64,000 nt of DNA from Microbacterium sp. LWH3-1.2 (lineage in GTDB: Bacteria > Actinomycetota > Actinomycetes > Actinomycetales > Microbacteriaceae), in contig NZ_JBEGIK010000001.1 in assembly GCF_040675855.1 (NCBI RefSeq), forward strand, positions 1,488,001 through 1,552,000, read 5' to 3'. Below the pieces are notes generated by a model, which saw only the letters and a list, made by a program, of their open reading frames with translations, was not told where the DNA came from and made no database searches. The position numbers and the translations under genes were made by a program. Positions within the stretch are counted from its first letter, which is position 1. Every line of letters starts with the position of its first letter. Positions 21,001-28,238 of the stretch are shown piece by piece.

Positions 21001-21451
21001 CGAGATACCGGGCGACGAGAAGGGCGAGCGGGGCATGGTCGGGGCAGTCGGCAGTGGTGCCGAAGGGGTCACCGGGGCTTCCCACGAAGACGGCGAGCCC
21101 CCAGCTGAGCGGCGTCCAGAACGGCACGCCGTCGCCCGTGCAGGGGAGGTAGGCGGTGAACCCCAGCCCGACGGCGGTGGCGCCCATGAGCACGAGCGCG
21201 AGGAGCGGGCGTGCCGACTGCCGCGGGCGTCTTCCCACGAGGATGAACGCGCTGAGCAGTCCACCCCACACGAGGGAGAGCGTGACGATCTGCCACGACT
21301 GCGGATCCCAGAACTCGGCGAGCGGCGGCGGGAGCGGCTGATCAGGACGCAGCGCGGCGACCGCCAGCAGCACCACCAGCACGGTGCACGCGGCCGCCGA
21401 CACGACGATTCCGACCCGCCGCACCGCCGGCCACCACGACACCTCGCTCAT
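18056..21451 (-). CDS. RyR-domain membrane protein with long GxEF repeat and two PGDYG-like units
   Basis: 1131 residues. Four hydrophobic segments (about 11-34, 53-73, 82-102, 142-165) are followed by cytosolic segments with Rossmann-like strands (SRIVIDSP, RTLIVVRAD, LPQIVIVGMDA), reminiscent of RCK/TrkA-N modules. A RyR domain follows at about 565-630 (FDVMVEREHESWRAALLAAGW, then THPMLVPWAAL, then LLRALGY). Residues about 639-1012 are a Gly/Ala/Thr/Glu/Phe repeat. The end has two PGDYG-like units (AGDWRVSDGERTWSV and SGDWIVEGAGGERWIV). Prokaryotic RyR domains have been proposed to sense nucleotide-derived ligands. ATG at 21451 overlaps the partner's stop (ATGA), so both form one operon. 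I infer a membrane sensor or channel; function is not known. Confidence 0.7.
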   Translation of the reverse strand: MSEVSWWPAVRRVGIVVSAAACTVLVVLLAVAALRPDQPLPPPLAEFWDPQSWQIVTLSLVWGGLLSAFILVGRRPRQSARPLLALVLMGATAVGLGFTAYLPCTGDGVPFWTPLSWGLAVFVGSPGDPFGTTADCPDHAPLALLVARYLAVAAVGLGFVAAASVLFRSQLDVLRMRRSRSRIVIDSPLDVTLRAATRIRDRVGHRTLIVVRADASDPPPPAHRQQGIVLLRWPDPVDAALRAFSLRRGRVALTALYLLGPEASVNLTRFEHLADGLAAASVAPRDIRAVVRIDDVWVAEYWRRQNVDRPGWALDAISVFEATAERLVARWVHDGHDMVAVHGDPDLVLAVAAEVAQRERERKARRVAGAPLPQIVIVGMDAATLRRQHELHQRAFGNVGAGVGAHTCDDMAEGFADALAGARSPAVMTAPVVGAAWAGVRPAELAAAHPDWAVYARVNEGSSLPSVPVMERLYPFALSFGEARVIDRWERVARVAHANFLADHGEDPTIPVRRPWDEGLPDFYKESNIRLVRTTLASAVAVGRTWGRLPSGADPEDVTPTPEQFDVMVEREHESWRAALLAAGWRPGARRDDARRTHPMLVPWAALDEDGRAQTRSSVRDALELLRALGYASRPPGAEVGTGPGAEAGAEFGAGTSGTEFGAGAEFGTGASGTAFAAGASGTEFGTGAEFGTGTGAGAPGTEFGAGAGAEFGTGTEFGTGASGTEFGTGASGTEFAAGAGAGAEFGTGTSGTEFAAGAGAGAEFGTGASGTEFAAGAEFGTGASGTEFAAGAEFGAGASGTEFAAGAEFGTGTGAGAPGNGAGFVVGAGVGAGAGAPGTEFAAGASGTEFAAGAEFGTGTGAGASGTEFAAGAEFGTGASGTEFGTGASGTEFGAGASGTEFGTGASGTEFAAAAGAGAEFGTGASGTEFAAGAEFGTGASGTEFAAGAEFGTGASGTEFAAGAEFGTGASGTEFAAGAGAGAEFGTGASGTEFAAGAEFGTGTGAGAPGNGRYRRRGEVTAERVNTPWNWTTRSGSVMEAQAGDWRVSDGERTWSVRPAEFAASYQSTGGGRWRRTGIVNARRAEPAERIETLEGTATAASGDWIVEGAGGERWIVPDEHFADSYEAVV
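18415..19530 (-). repeat. About 1.1 kb of degenerate in-frame tandem repeat in the RyR gene
   Basis: Units of 15 and 30 bp built from cgaactccgtccccgacgct-like blocks on the plus strand encode variations of GTEFGTGAS / GTEFAAGA / GAGAEFGTG. All unit lengths are multiples of 3, so the frame passes through intact and the C-terminal domains remain in register. The tract is nearly free of stops in several frames, which creates large spurious ORFs on both strands. Copy number is likely variable between strains by slippage or recombination. Confidence 0.92.
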
Positions 21452-23922
21452 GCCGGCTCCGCTTCATGCTCCGCCGCGGCCGGGTTCGCGGCGGCCGGCT
21501 CCGCCGCGACCCGCTCCGCCGCGGCCGGCGCCACCGAACCCCGCACCCCGACCGATTCCGCCCGCTCGAGGTCGCCGTTGCCGATCGCGGTGAGCAGCGC
21601 CGCGGCATACGACCAGTCCCACCGTCGGCGCGCTCCGTAGGCGGTCCACCCGCGTCCCGGTCGATGCGTCACGATGGTGGTCGCCGAGGGCACGGGCCCG
21701 TCGATGAGCTGCCGGAACAGCGGCCACTGCCCGGCGGTCGCGAGGAATCCTCGCCACCGTGCCTCGCGCGCCGACCGCGGCCACGGCGAGATCACCAGGA
21801 TCACCGGGGGCGCCTCGGACCGCGAGGCGAGGTGTGCGATCTCCCACTCGAGCCCGGCCCGCACCTCGCTCGGCGTCGCCGCGATCACGACGGCGCGTGC
21901 GCCGTCGATCCACTTCTCGACCTCGTCGCGCCAGTGGTCGCCGTCGAACGACATCTTCGCCGCGCCGAGATCTTGCATCCGGCGCTTCGTGCCCGCGATG
22001 GCGATGACGGGACCCCATCCGCTCAGATGTTCCGCCAGAACTTCCTCGAATCGGGGGCGACCGAAGGGTGAGAACACCTCGAGGAACCCGCGCCGTCCCA
22101 GCGACTCGTCGATGCGCAGCCGATCCTCGTCGAACCCGCGCAGGTAGAGGAAGTACGGGCGGTCGTCGTGCATGAGGGTGTCGGCGAGGGAGCGGCGGCC
22201 GAGCCGCCGCCCGACCCGGTCGAGCAGGTACGCCAGGAAGATCGGGATCGCCACCATGACGAAGAAGAGCACCACGATGAGCCCGGTGCGCTGCAGGTCC
22301 TGCAGCCACAGCAGCGCGAGCGGCAGCAGCCGCGCGGCGCCCTCCGCCTGCGCGAGCAGCTCCTCGATCTGCGCGCGGAACGTGGCCGCGGTCTGCTGCC
22401 CGTTGAACCACATGAAGAGCACGGCCAGCAGGTAGAGCATGAGGGTCGACGCCGCGATCAGTGCGGCGAGGCCGCGCAGCAGCATCCCCACCAGTCCTTG
22501 CAGCGAGGGCCGACCGCGTCGGCGGGGCGGCCGAATGAGCCGGTGGGGGCGCCACACCAGCTCGAGCAACGCGCCGACGGCGACGAAGACGAGCACGGGC
22601 GCCACGAAGAGGGCGACCAGCTGAACGACGAACTGGCCCGAGTACAGTCCGAGCACCGCCACCGCGATCGAGGCGACCGTGCCGACCACGACGACGATGA
22701 TCCGGCGCACGGTGCGCCCGGTGCGCGTCCGGCGGATCAGCCGGTCGACCGACACGTATGCCGCCGTCGCCTCCGGCTCGGTCGCGGGATCGGCCTCGCG
22801 CTGCCGTCGCCGGGCGATCACGCGGCGGGGGATGAGGATCACCAGGTAGGTCGCGATGGGCACCCCGACCAGCACCACCACCGCCCAGAGGGCCTTGTTC
22901 CAGTCGGTGAGCGGCTGCACGTCTCCGGTCATCGACGCCGTGATCTCATGCAGGTAGGCGGCGGTGCGCTCGGCGCACCGCGCTTCGTCGGCGTCGGCGC
23001 ACGACTGCTCGACCTGGATGTACTGGGGTCCTTGAATCCACCACCGGAGGACGCGCGAACCGTTCGCCTCCTGCAGTCGCGTGACGCCGTCGTATCCCGC
23101 GATGTACACCAGGCTCAGGCCGGCGCTGTCGGTCACGCGCCAGTAGTCGGCTGAGAGCTCCTGAGCTCGGGCCACCGTCGCACAATCGACCCAGAACACC
23201 TTGACCGTCTCGCCGGCCGGATTGACGAACTGCGTGGCGACACCGTCCCCGCACCGCGCGTCGGGGGCGCCCCGCACGGTGGTGTCGGAGGGGAGCGAGA
23301 ACCGCAGCATCCATGGCCCGTCCTCTTCGGCCGGTGCGAAGTCACGAAGGGGGTCGTCGTCGATCCGCTCCGGCAGCGCCGTCGCGCTCACCGGGGTCGG
23401 CGTCAGCGCTGCGAGGGCGCGCGCGTCCTGGCCGCTCGCGTCTTCGCAGGCGACATCGCCCGTTTCGCACGTGCGGCCGACGCCGACGACGTGAGTGCCC
23501 TGTGCCCAGACCCGGAACAGCATCGGCGAGGTCTCGGGCGAGACGAATCGTGCGGTGAGCTCGAACCCCTCGCCGAGAGCCGGGGCCACCTCGGGGGCAG
23601 GCAGCAAGCCGTAGCCCGACCACTCGGTGCTGACGCGTTCCACCGCTCCCGCCGGCGTGCCGCACTCCATCCAGAACACGCGCACCTTGCCGCCCGACGC
23701 GAGTGTCAGGTCGCGCGCCGCGCCGCTCTCGCAGCCCGCGAGCGACTCTTCGGTGAACTCGATGGCGGGGATCCCGGATGCTGCGCCGTCGGCGTCGGGC
23801 GGAATCCACGCGGCCAGTGCGTCCTCGATGTCGTCGGTCGCGGCGTGCCCCGTCGGGGCGCTGACGCCGAGCGCGGCGACCGACACGATCGTCGCGAGGA
23901 GCACCCGGATCCCACGTCGCAT
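21448..23922 (-). CDS. Multi-pass membrane protein with extracytoplasmic N-domain and TIR/SLOG-like C-domain
   Basis: 824 residues. A signal peptide (about 1-27) leads to an extracytoplasmic region of about 310 residues holding two related halves, each with a Cys pair and a TVKVFW/KVRVFW strand. Then come several membrane helices (about 340-580), and a cytosolic region (about 584-760) starting DDRPYFLYLRGFDEDRL with GPVIAIAGTKRRMQDLGAAK and ARAVVIAATPSEVRAGLEWEI. That pattern recalls TIR/SLOG-type nucleotide-processing folds. The tail is Ala/Glu/Pro low complexity. GGGGGGACGGG precedes the ATG. It is the first gene of a two-gene operon with the RyR protein. No named family; the fold is an inference. 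Confidence 0.62.
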   Translation of the reverse strand: MRRGIRVLLATIVSVAALGVSAPTGHAATDDIEDALAAWIPPDADGAASGIPAIEFTEESLAGCESGAARDLTLASGGKVRVFWMECGTPAGAVERVSTEWSGYGLLPAPEVAPALGEGFELTARFVSPETSPMLFRVWAQGTHVVGVGRTCETGDVACEDASGQDARALAALTPTPVSATALPERIDDDPLRDFAPAEEDGPWMLRFSLPSDTTVRGAPDARCGDGVATQFVNPAGETVKVFWVDCATVARAQELSADYWRVTDSAGLSLVYIAGYDGVTRLQEANGSRVLRWWIQGPQYIQVEQSCADADEARCAERTAAYLHEITASMTGDVQPLTDWNKALWAVVVLVGVPIATYLVILIPRRVIARRRQREADPATEPEATAAYVSVDRLIRRTRTGRTVRRIIVVVVGTVASIAVAVLGLYSGQFVVQLVALFVAPVLVFVAVGALLELVWRPHRLIRPPRRRGRPSLQGLVGMLLRGLAALIAASTLMLYLLAVLFMWFNGQQTAATFRAQIEELLAQAEGAARLLPLALLWLQDLQRTGLIVVLFFVMVAIPIFLAYLLDRVGRRLGRRSLADTLMHDDRPYFLYLRGFDEDRLRIDESLGRRGFLEVFSPFGRPRFEEVLAEHLSGWGPVIAIAGTKRRMQDLGAAKMSFDGDHWRDEVEKWIDGARAVVIAATPSEVRAGLEWEIAHLASRSEAPPVILVISPWPRSAREARWRGFLATAGQWPLFRQLIDGPVPSATTIVTHRPGRGWTAYGARRRWDWSYAAALLTAIGNGDLERAESVGVRGSVAPAAAERVAAEPAAANPAAAEHEAEPA

Positions 23923-24047
23923 CCCGTCCCCCCAGCGGACTTGAGCGCGATGCTAGCAGCGGGCGCCGGTCTGCGACATGGGTCGGCGTCGCGGCGCGTC
24001 CGCCACGCCGCTCGCTGCCCTCGGGCAGCACGGGGCAGGATGAGCGT
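23923..24047. promoter_or_regulatory. Divergent promoter region, membrane operon / universal stress gene
   Basis: 125 bp between divergent starts. CAGGAT lies 6 nt before the ATG of the stress gene with no SD, so that transcript may be leaderless. No clear -35 is visible. The leftward promoter was not resolved. Confidence 0.4.
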
Positions 24048-24875
24048 ATGACCGAGAGAATCGTCGTGGGTGTGACGGATGCTGCGGCCAGCCGCCGTGC
24101 GGTGGACTGGGCGGCGCAGCGCGCGGCGCAGACGGGGGCGGTGCTCGTCCTGATCGCTGTCACGAAGGACCCCGAGGATTCTGAGGCGGTGTCGGCGGGC
24201 GACATCCTTCTCGAGGCCGAGACCGCCCGCCTCTCTGTCGCCATCGCCGATGCGGGGCTGGATGTCGAGGCGCACGCCGAGCGCGGCAACGCGGTCGACC
24301 TTCTGGTCGAAGCTTCACGCGACGCCGCGCTGCTCGTGCTCGGCGACCCGCACCCCGGGCACCATTGGGGCGATCACGGCCGGCGAATCGCGGCCGCGGC
24401 GCACTGCGCGGTGGCGGTGGTGCCCGATATCGACCTCGAGGGTCGTTCCGGTGTGGTGGTGGGCATCGACAGTTCCGAGGTGACCGCGGCGGCGGTCGTG
24501 TTCGCCGCCGCGGAGGCGGTGCATCGGGGCGAGCGTCTGGTCGCCGTCGCCGCGTGGTCTCCGGTGCTGGTGGGTGACGGCGTCATGTCCGGCGTTCCGG
24601 GGGCTGACTACGTCGAGCCGCTCGACCTGCAGGAACCGACCGAGGAGTTGGTCGAGCACGCCCTCGCTGCCGTGCGCGCAGCTCACTCCGATCTCTCGAT
24701 AGCCACGCAGGTGCAGCCCGGTGACGCCGCCCAGCTCCTTCAGGAGGTCGCGTCGGACGCGTCGCTGCTCGTGGTCGGCACACACGGGCGAGGCGCTCTC
24801 GCCCGCCTCTTCATCGGCTCGGTGAGCGACGCCGTGCTGACGGATGCCGTGACCCCGACGATCGCAGTCCGCTGA
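24048..24875 (+). CDS. Universal stress protein, tandem UspA domains
   Basis: 275 residues with two Usp domains (about 1-128 and 137-275). The second keeps the ATP-binding motif G-x-HGRG-x8-GS (VGTHGRGALARLFIGS); the first is degenerate, with LGDPHPG instead. Tandem Usp proteins of this size are common in Actinobacteria and often induced by hypoxia or starvation. It resembles the paralogue at 52875-53711 over its length. The divergent position relative to the RyR operon may be chance. Confidence 0.9.
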   Translation: MTERIVVGVTDAAASRRAVDWAAQRAAQTGAVLVLIAVTKDPEDSEAVSAGDILLEAETARLSVAIADAGLDVEAHAERGNAVDLLVEASRDAALLVLGDPHPGHHWGDHGRRIAAAAHCAVAVVPDIDLEGRSGVVVGIDSSEVTAAAVVFAAAEAVHRGERLVAVAAWSPVLVGDGVMSGVPGADYVEPLDLQEPTEELVEHALAAVRAAHSDLSIATQVQPGDAAQLLQEVASDASLLVVGTHGRGALARLFIGSVSDAVLTDAVTPTIAVR

Positions 24876-24903
24876 GGCCCGCCCGAGTGCCGGGAGGAAT
24901 GAG

Positions 24904-25158
24904 ATGACTGAAGCGCAGTGCATCGTGGCCCGACCGCGAGAGCCTGGAGACGATGACGCCCTGCTCGCGGGCTTCGTCGATGCCTTTAACCAGGCCGCCG
25001 TGGAACGACGCGTGAACCCGGCGGCTGCGGCGGCATACCTCGGCGAAACTCCGCGGAATGCCCAGATCAGCGACCATCGTTGCCGTTGCGGATTCCCAGT
25101 TCGTCGGCGCCGCCTTCTTCCACGCGCGGAGGGGACCTCGCAGAGCAGCACGCAGTGA
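24904..25158 (+). pseudogene. Short ORF, probably a frameshifted gene remnant
   Basis: The ATG at 24904 has a good SD (GGGAGGAATGAG) and the first 55 residues look protein-like. The frame then becomes Arg-rich and stops at 84 residues, while the neighbouring frame continues with a plausible stretch (ATIVAVADSQFVGAAFFHAR). This fits a gene broken by a frameshift near 25070. No family recognised. Confidence 0.3.
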
Positions 25159-25229
25159 GCGGAAGTTTGGGGGCGGTTCTAAGCAGGAGCGCGATGGCAT
25201 CTTCCGGGGCGAGGTCGCGGTTCGTCTTA

Positions 25230-25690
25230 TTCGGTGACCAACGTGTTGCGAGGTGAACTCGATGAAGACGCTGGCCTCGCCGAGCACGGCGCTGCTCCAG
25301 CCGATGCTGCGACGGCGGCGACTGTTCCGCCGCCGAGGCCGAGGGTGATCGCCGCCGCCAGGATTGCGCCTCGTCTGCCTCTGTACAAGTGCCCCCGAGC
25401 CCGAAGAGAACGCCCGGGGCCGTTTCCTTCCGGCTCCGGGCGGCAGTGCCCCATCTGTGTGCCCCGCAGCGGCGATCCGACCCGCGGGGGGTTGCTTCCG
25501 CGTTTTGTCCCGGTTGAGCCCGGTGTTCCGGCGTTTGGGGTCCCGGAGTGTCGCCGTAGAAGTGCCGGACGGTCCCGCGGGAGTCGATGACGAAGAGTGC
25601 GTAAAGGGTGACGGCCGCGGTCGAGACGAAGGTCGACGAGCGCGAGCGCGACGGTGACGATGAGACAGATCACAGTGGGGGCGAGATTCC
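25230..25690 (-). pseudogene. Decayed duplicate of the 15.8-16.3 kb segment
   Basis: Runs in parallel with 15790-16270: the 5' end of the (PT)n cell-wall protein gene (VFIEFTS... versus VVIEFTS; the complement of gccgaggccgagggtgatcg), its upstream region (cgcccggggccg, ctccgggcggcagtgcccca) and the small membrane ORF (gagtcgatgacgaRgagtgc, gcgtaaagggtgacggccgc). The stalk, anchor and start codon of the cell-wall gene are lost (tgtacaagtg instead of tgtacatgtg), and the small ORF is frameshifted. It lies at the left border of the second polysaccharide locus. Confidence 0.85.
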
Positions 25691-25880
25691 GGTGAAGAAA
25701 TGGCGCGGGAATGTTGCGCCGTCAAGCTTGGGCATCCGACCGCGAGCCGGCCCGCACCGGGTCTAAGCCTCGGCCTGCGTCCGTGGCTCCTATGCTCATC
25801 CCGTAGGCGTTGGGCGTGCTCCGTGAAACATGCTGGTCGCGTACGGATAGCATCGAACACGTGATCGATGGGAGCGGAAC
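25691..25880. other. Non-coding gap before the second polysaccharide locus
   Basis: About 190 bp after the decayed duplicate. It contains gttgggcgtgctccgtgaa at 25808-25826, which recurs with a 2-nt insertion at 41490-41510 before the BY-kinase gene. The promoter of the flippase gene should be here, but no clear hexamers stand out. Confidence 0.4.
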
Positions 25881-27323
25881 CTGAGCCTTGCCGGCGCGGC
25901 GGCTCGAGGCGGAGCCGTCACACTGGCCGGACAACTAGCTCGCGCGGGAATCCAATTCGTCAGCATCGCAGTTCTGGCGCGCCTGGTAGACCAGTCCGAC
26001 TTTGGGCTCGTCACTATGTCGCTCGCGATCATTGGCATCGCGGCAGTGGTGAGCGACTTCGGACTCTCGATGGCTGCAATTCAATCCCAGACGATCACTC
26101 AGCAACAACGCAGCAATCTTTTCTGGACTAACACTGCCATCGGTGTCGCCTTGTTTCTGATTGCGCTGATCGCGGCCCCGTGGATCGCGGCGTTTTATGG
26201 CGAGCCCGCCGTCACGCCCATCACGCAGGTGCTCGCGGTGACGTTCCTGCTCGGCGCAGTTTCAGCACAATTCCGGGCTGAGGTGTCCATTCGTCTGCGC
26301 TTCAAATGGCTCGCCGCAGCCGACGTGGCACCTGCCGCGTTAGCACTGATCGTTGCGATCCTCCTCGCCCTGGGTGGCGCGGGCTACTGGGCACTCGTCG
26401 CACAGCAGGTGGTCGTGGCCGCGTTGACGCTCTTGGTGCTCGTGATCGCTGCGGCATGGTTTCCGAGCCTCCCGCGGCGTGGACACCAGATGCGGTCGCT
26501 CTACAATTTCGGTGCCAACTCATTCGGCGTCCAAGTGCTGACCTATGTCACTGGAAACATCGACTCCGTGCTGATCGGGCGCGTTTCCGGGCCAGAGCAA
26601 TTGGGTGTGTACGACCGCGCATACCGGCTCTTCAGCCTGCCCCTGCAGCAGATCGCCGCTCCCATGACACGAGTCGCGATGCCCATTCTCTCGAAGCTAC
26701 AGGCAGACGCCCGCTACGAGCCGTACCTCCACCGAGCTCAAACCATTCTTGGATACGCGTTCGCCGGGTCCCTTCTCGTGCTCGCCGGGTGCTCGAATCC
26801 TCTTATCGAGGTTCTCCTGGGTCCCGGGTGGGGCCTCGCCAAACCGATCTTCGCGGTCCTCGCTATCGGCGGTGTTTTTCAGGGAATCGGCTACGTCTAT
26901 TACTGGATCTTCCTGTCGCGCGCACTGACTGGCGTGCAACTGCGGTGGTCAGTGATCAGTCGATCGCTGACGGTTGCTTTAATGATTCTCGGCGTCGCCT
27001 GGGGGCCAGTGGGTGTGGCTGTGGCCTCCACAGTGGGACAAGCATTGAACTGGTCACTGCTCACGCTGTTTCCGATGCGGCGAGCCGGCATCCAGCGAAG
27101 GCCGCTGGTCGTCGCGGCGCTCCGCCCGGTCCTGTTCTTCGCGCCTGCGGCTGTGGGAGCATGGGTGCTCTCTTGGACACTACTCAGCACCATCCCCGCG
27201 CTCGTGATGCTCGCAATCCTCCTCGTCGCGAACTTGGCCTACGCGGCGGTTGGGGCGCTTATTCCTCAGATCCGATCGGATTACGCAAGCATCTTGGATA
27301 CTGTCAAGCGCTTGCGGCGTTGA
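25881..27323 (+). CDS. Wzx-type polysaccharide flippase (MOP superfamily), probable CTG start
   Basis: 480 residues from CTG at 25881. From there the protein aligns with the first flippase (LAGAARGGAVTLAGQ..., then LARLVDQSDFGLV, SNLFW) and has 12-14 helices. The first ATG in frame is at 26016, which would delete the first helix. No ATG, GTG or TTG exists upstream in this frame before a stop at 25848, but CTG has GGGAG 6 nt before it. Alternatives are a frameshift from the ATG at 25868, or a damaged N-terminus. It would export the repeat unit made by the genes at 27-38 kb. Confidence 0.82.
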   Translation: MSLAGAAARGGAVTLAGQLARAGIQFVSIAVLARLVDQSDFGLVTMSLAIIGIAAVVSDFGLSMAAIQSQTITQQQRSNLFWTNTAIGVALFLIALIAAPWIAAFYGEPAVTPITQVLAVTFLLGAVSAQFRAEVSIRLRFKWLAAADVAPAALALIVAILLALGGAGYWALVAQQVVVAALTLLVLVIAAAWFPSLPRRGHQMRSLYNFGANSFGVQVLTYVTGNIDSVLIGRVSGPEQLGVYDRAYRLFSLPLQQIAAPMTRVAMPILSKLQADARYEPYLHRAQTILGYAFAGSLLVLAGCSNPLIEVLLGPGWGLAKPIFAVLAIGGVFQGIGYVYYWIFLSRALTGVQLRWSVISRSLTVALMILGVAWGPVGVAVASTVGQALNWSLLTLFPMRRAGIQRRPLVVAALRPVLFFAPAAVGAWVLSWTLLSTIPALVMLAILLVANLAYAAVGALIPQIRSDYASILDTVKRLRR

Positions 27324-27333
27324 AAAGGACAAT

Positions 27334-28125
27334 ATGCCTGTTGAAGTTGTGCACTGGAATCCGATCCGCCGCCGGGGAGGGGCATTCGGTCAGTTTCTTC
27401 CGAAGAGACCCGTCAACAACTTCGGGGATCTGATAGGCCCAGCCCTCGTCGCTCGGATCACCAGCGACATGCGACTGCGCGAGCCCGGGGACAACAAGCG
27501 GCTGGTTAGCGTCGGCTCGATCATGCATTTTGCGCGGTCGGGCGACGTAGTTTGGGGAACGGGCATCAACGGTAAAGAACTGTCCAAACCGATCCCGGAG
27601 GATCTAGATGTCCGGGCCGTGCGAGGACCGCGGACGCGAGAACTGCTGCAGGCGCGCGGAGTTCATGTTCCCGAGGTCTTCGGTGACCCGGCGCTGCTGT
27701 GGTCGCATTTCTGGCCCCTCGACTCCTACATCGCCGAGAACCCGAAGGCTCACCGCCGCGAAGTCACCGTCGTCCCAAATTTCCACGACCTCGGACGAAT
27801 GCGTGGGCCGCACGTCGTCAGCCCGATCGGGTCTCCGTTCGACGTTGTCCGCCAGATAGCGCTCAGCAAGTTCGTGTGCGGGTCATCGCTACACGGGATC
27901 GCGCTCGCCGAGTCCTTCGGTATTCCTGCGCGCTTGATCGTCCCAGGAGCAGAAGCGTCGTTCAAATACGACGACTACTACGCGGGGACCGGACGCCGGA
28001 CCTACAAGCCGGCGCGCACGGCGGCCGAGGCGATTGATATGGGCGGGGAGCGCGGCCCGGAGTTTGATGCTTCGAAGCTTCTCGGGGCCTTTCCTATGGA
28101 TCTATGGGACGAGGCTTCCCGATAG
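27334..28125 (+). CDS. Polysaccharide pyruvyl transferase family protein
   Basis: 263 residues of the CsaB/ExoV-like family: NNFGDLIGP near the start, GDPALLW in the middle and CGSSLHGIALAESFGIPARLI in the C-terminal half. The enzymes add pyruvate ketals from phosphoenolpyruvate to sugars, giving the polymer negative charge. The start MPVEVVHW at 27334 follows AAAAGGA and lies 10 bp after the flippase stop. An N-terminal extension in the same frame overlaps the flippase and is not supported. Confidence 0.85.
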   Translation: MPVEVVHWNPIRRRGGAFGQFLPKRPVNNFGDLIGPALVARITSDMRLREPGDNKRLVSVGSIMHFARSGDVVWGTGINGKELSKPIPEDLDVRAVRGPRTRELLQARGVHVPEVFGDPALLWSHFWPLDSYIAENPKAHRREVTVVPNFHDLGRMRGPHVVSPIGSPFDVVRQIALSKFVCGSSLHGIALAESFGIPARLIVPGAEASFKYDDYYAGTGRRTYKPARTAAEAIDMGGERGPEFDASKLLGAFPMDLWDEASR

Positions 28126-28238
28126 ATCAGCGATGCGGCGGGGGCCCGGAGGCCTCCTGCGGCGGTGGCAAGGGTCCGCACGTTCCGTTCGCCCGCCTTC
28201 ACGCAAGACGCTTTTAGTGCGCGCCGTGGCCTGATGAT
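28126..28238. other. Gap between convergent genes
   Basis: About 110 bp between the convergent pyruvyl transferase and acyltransferase genes. A GC-rich stretch (gcgggggcccggaggcctcc) has weak self-complementarity but no clean terminator hairpin. Confidence 0.35.

Noticed and set aside
25868..26131. Plus-strand ORF starting at ATG 25868 as the true flippase start
   Set aside because: That frame is Arg/Ser-rich and does not join the flippase without a +1 shift; kept only as an alternative explanation for the missing start.
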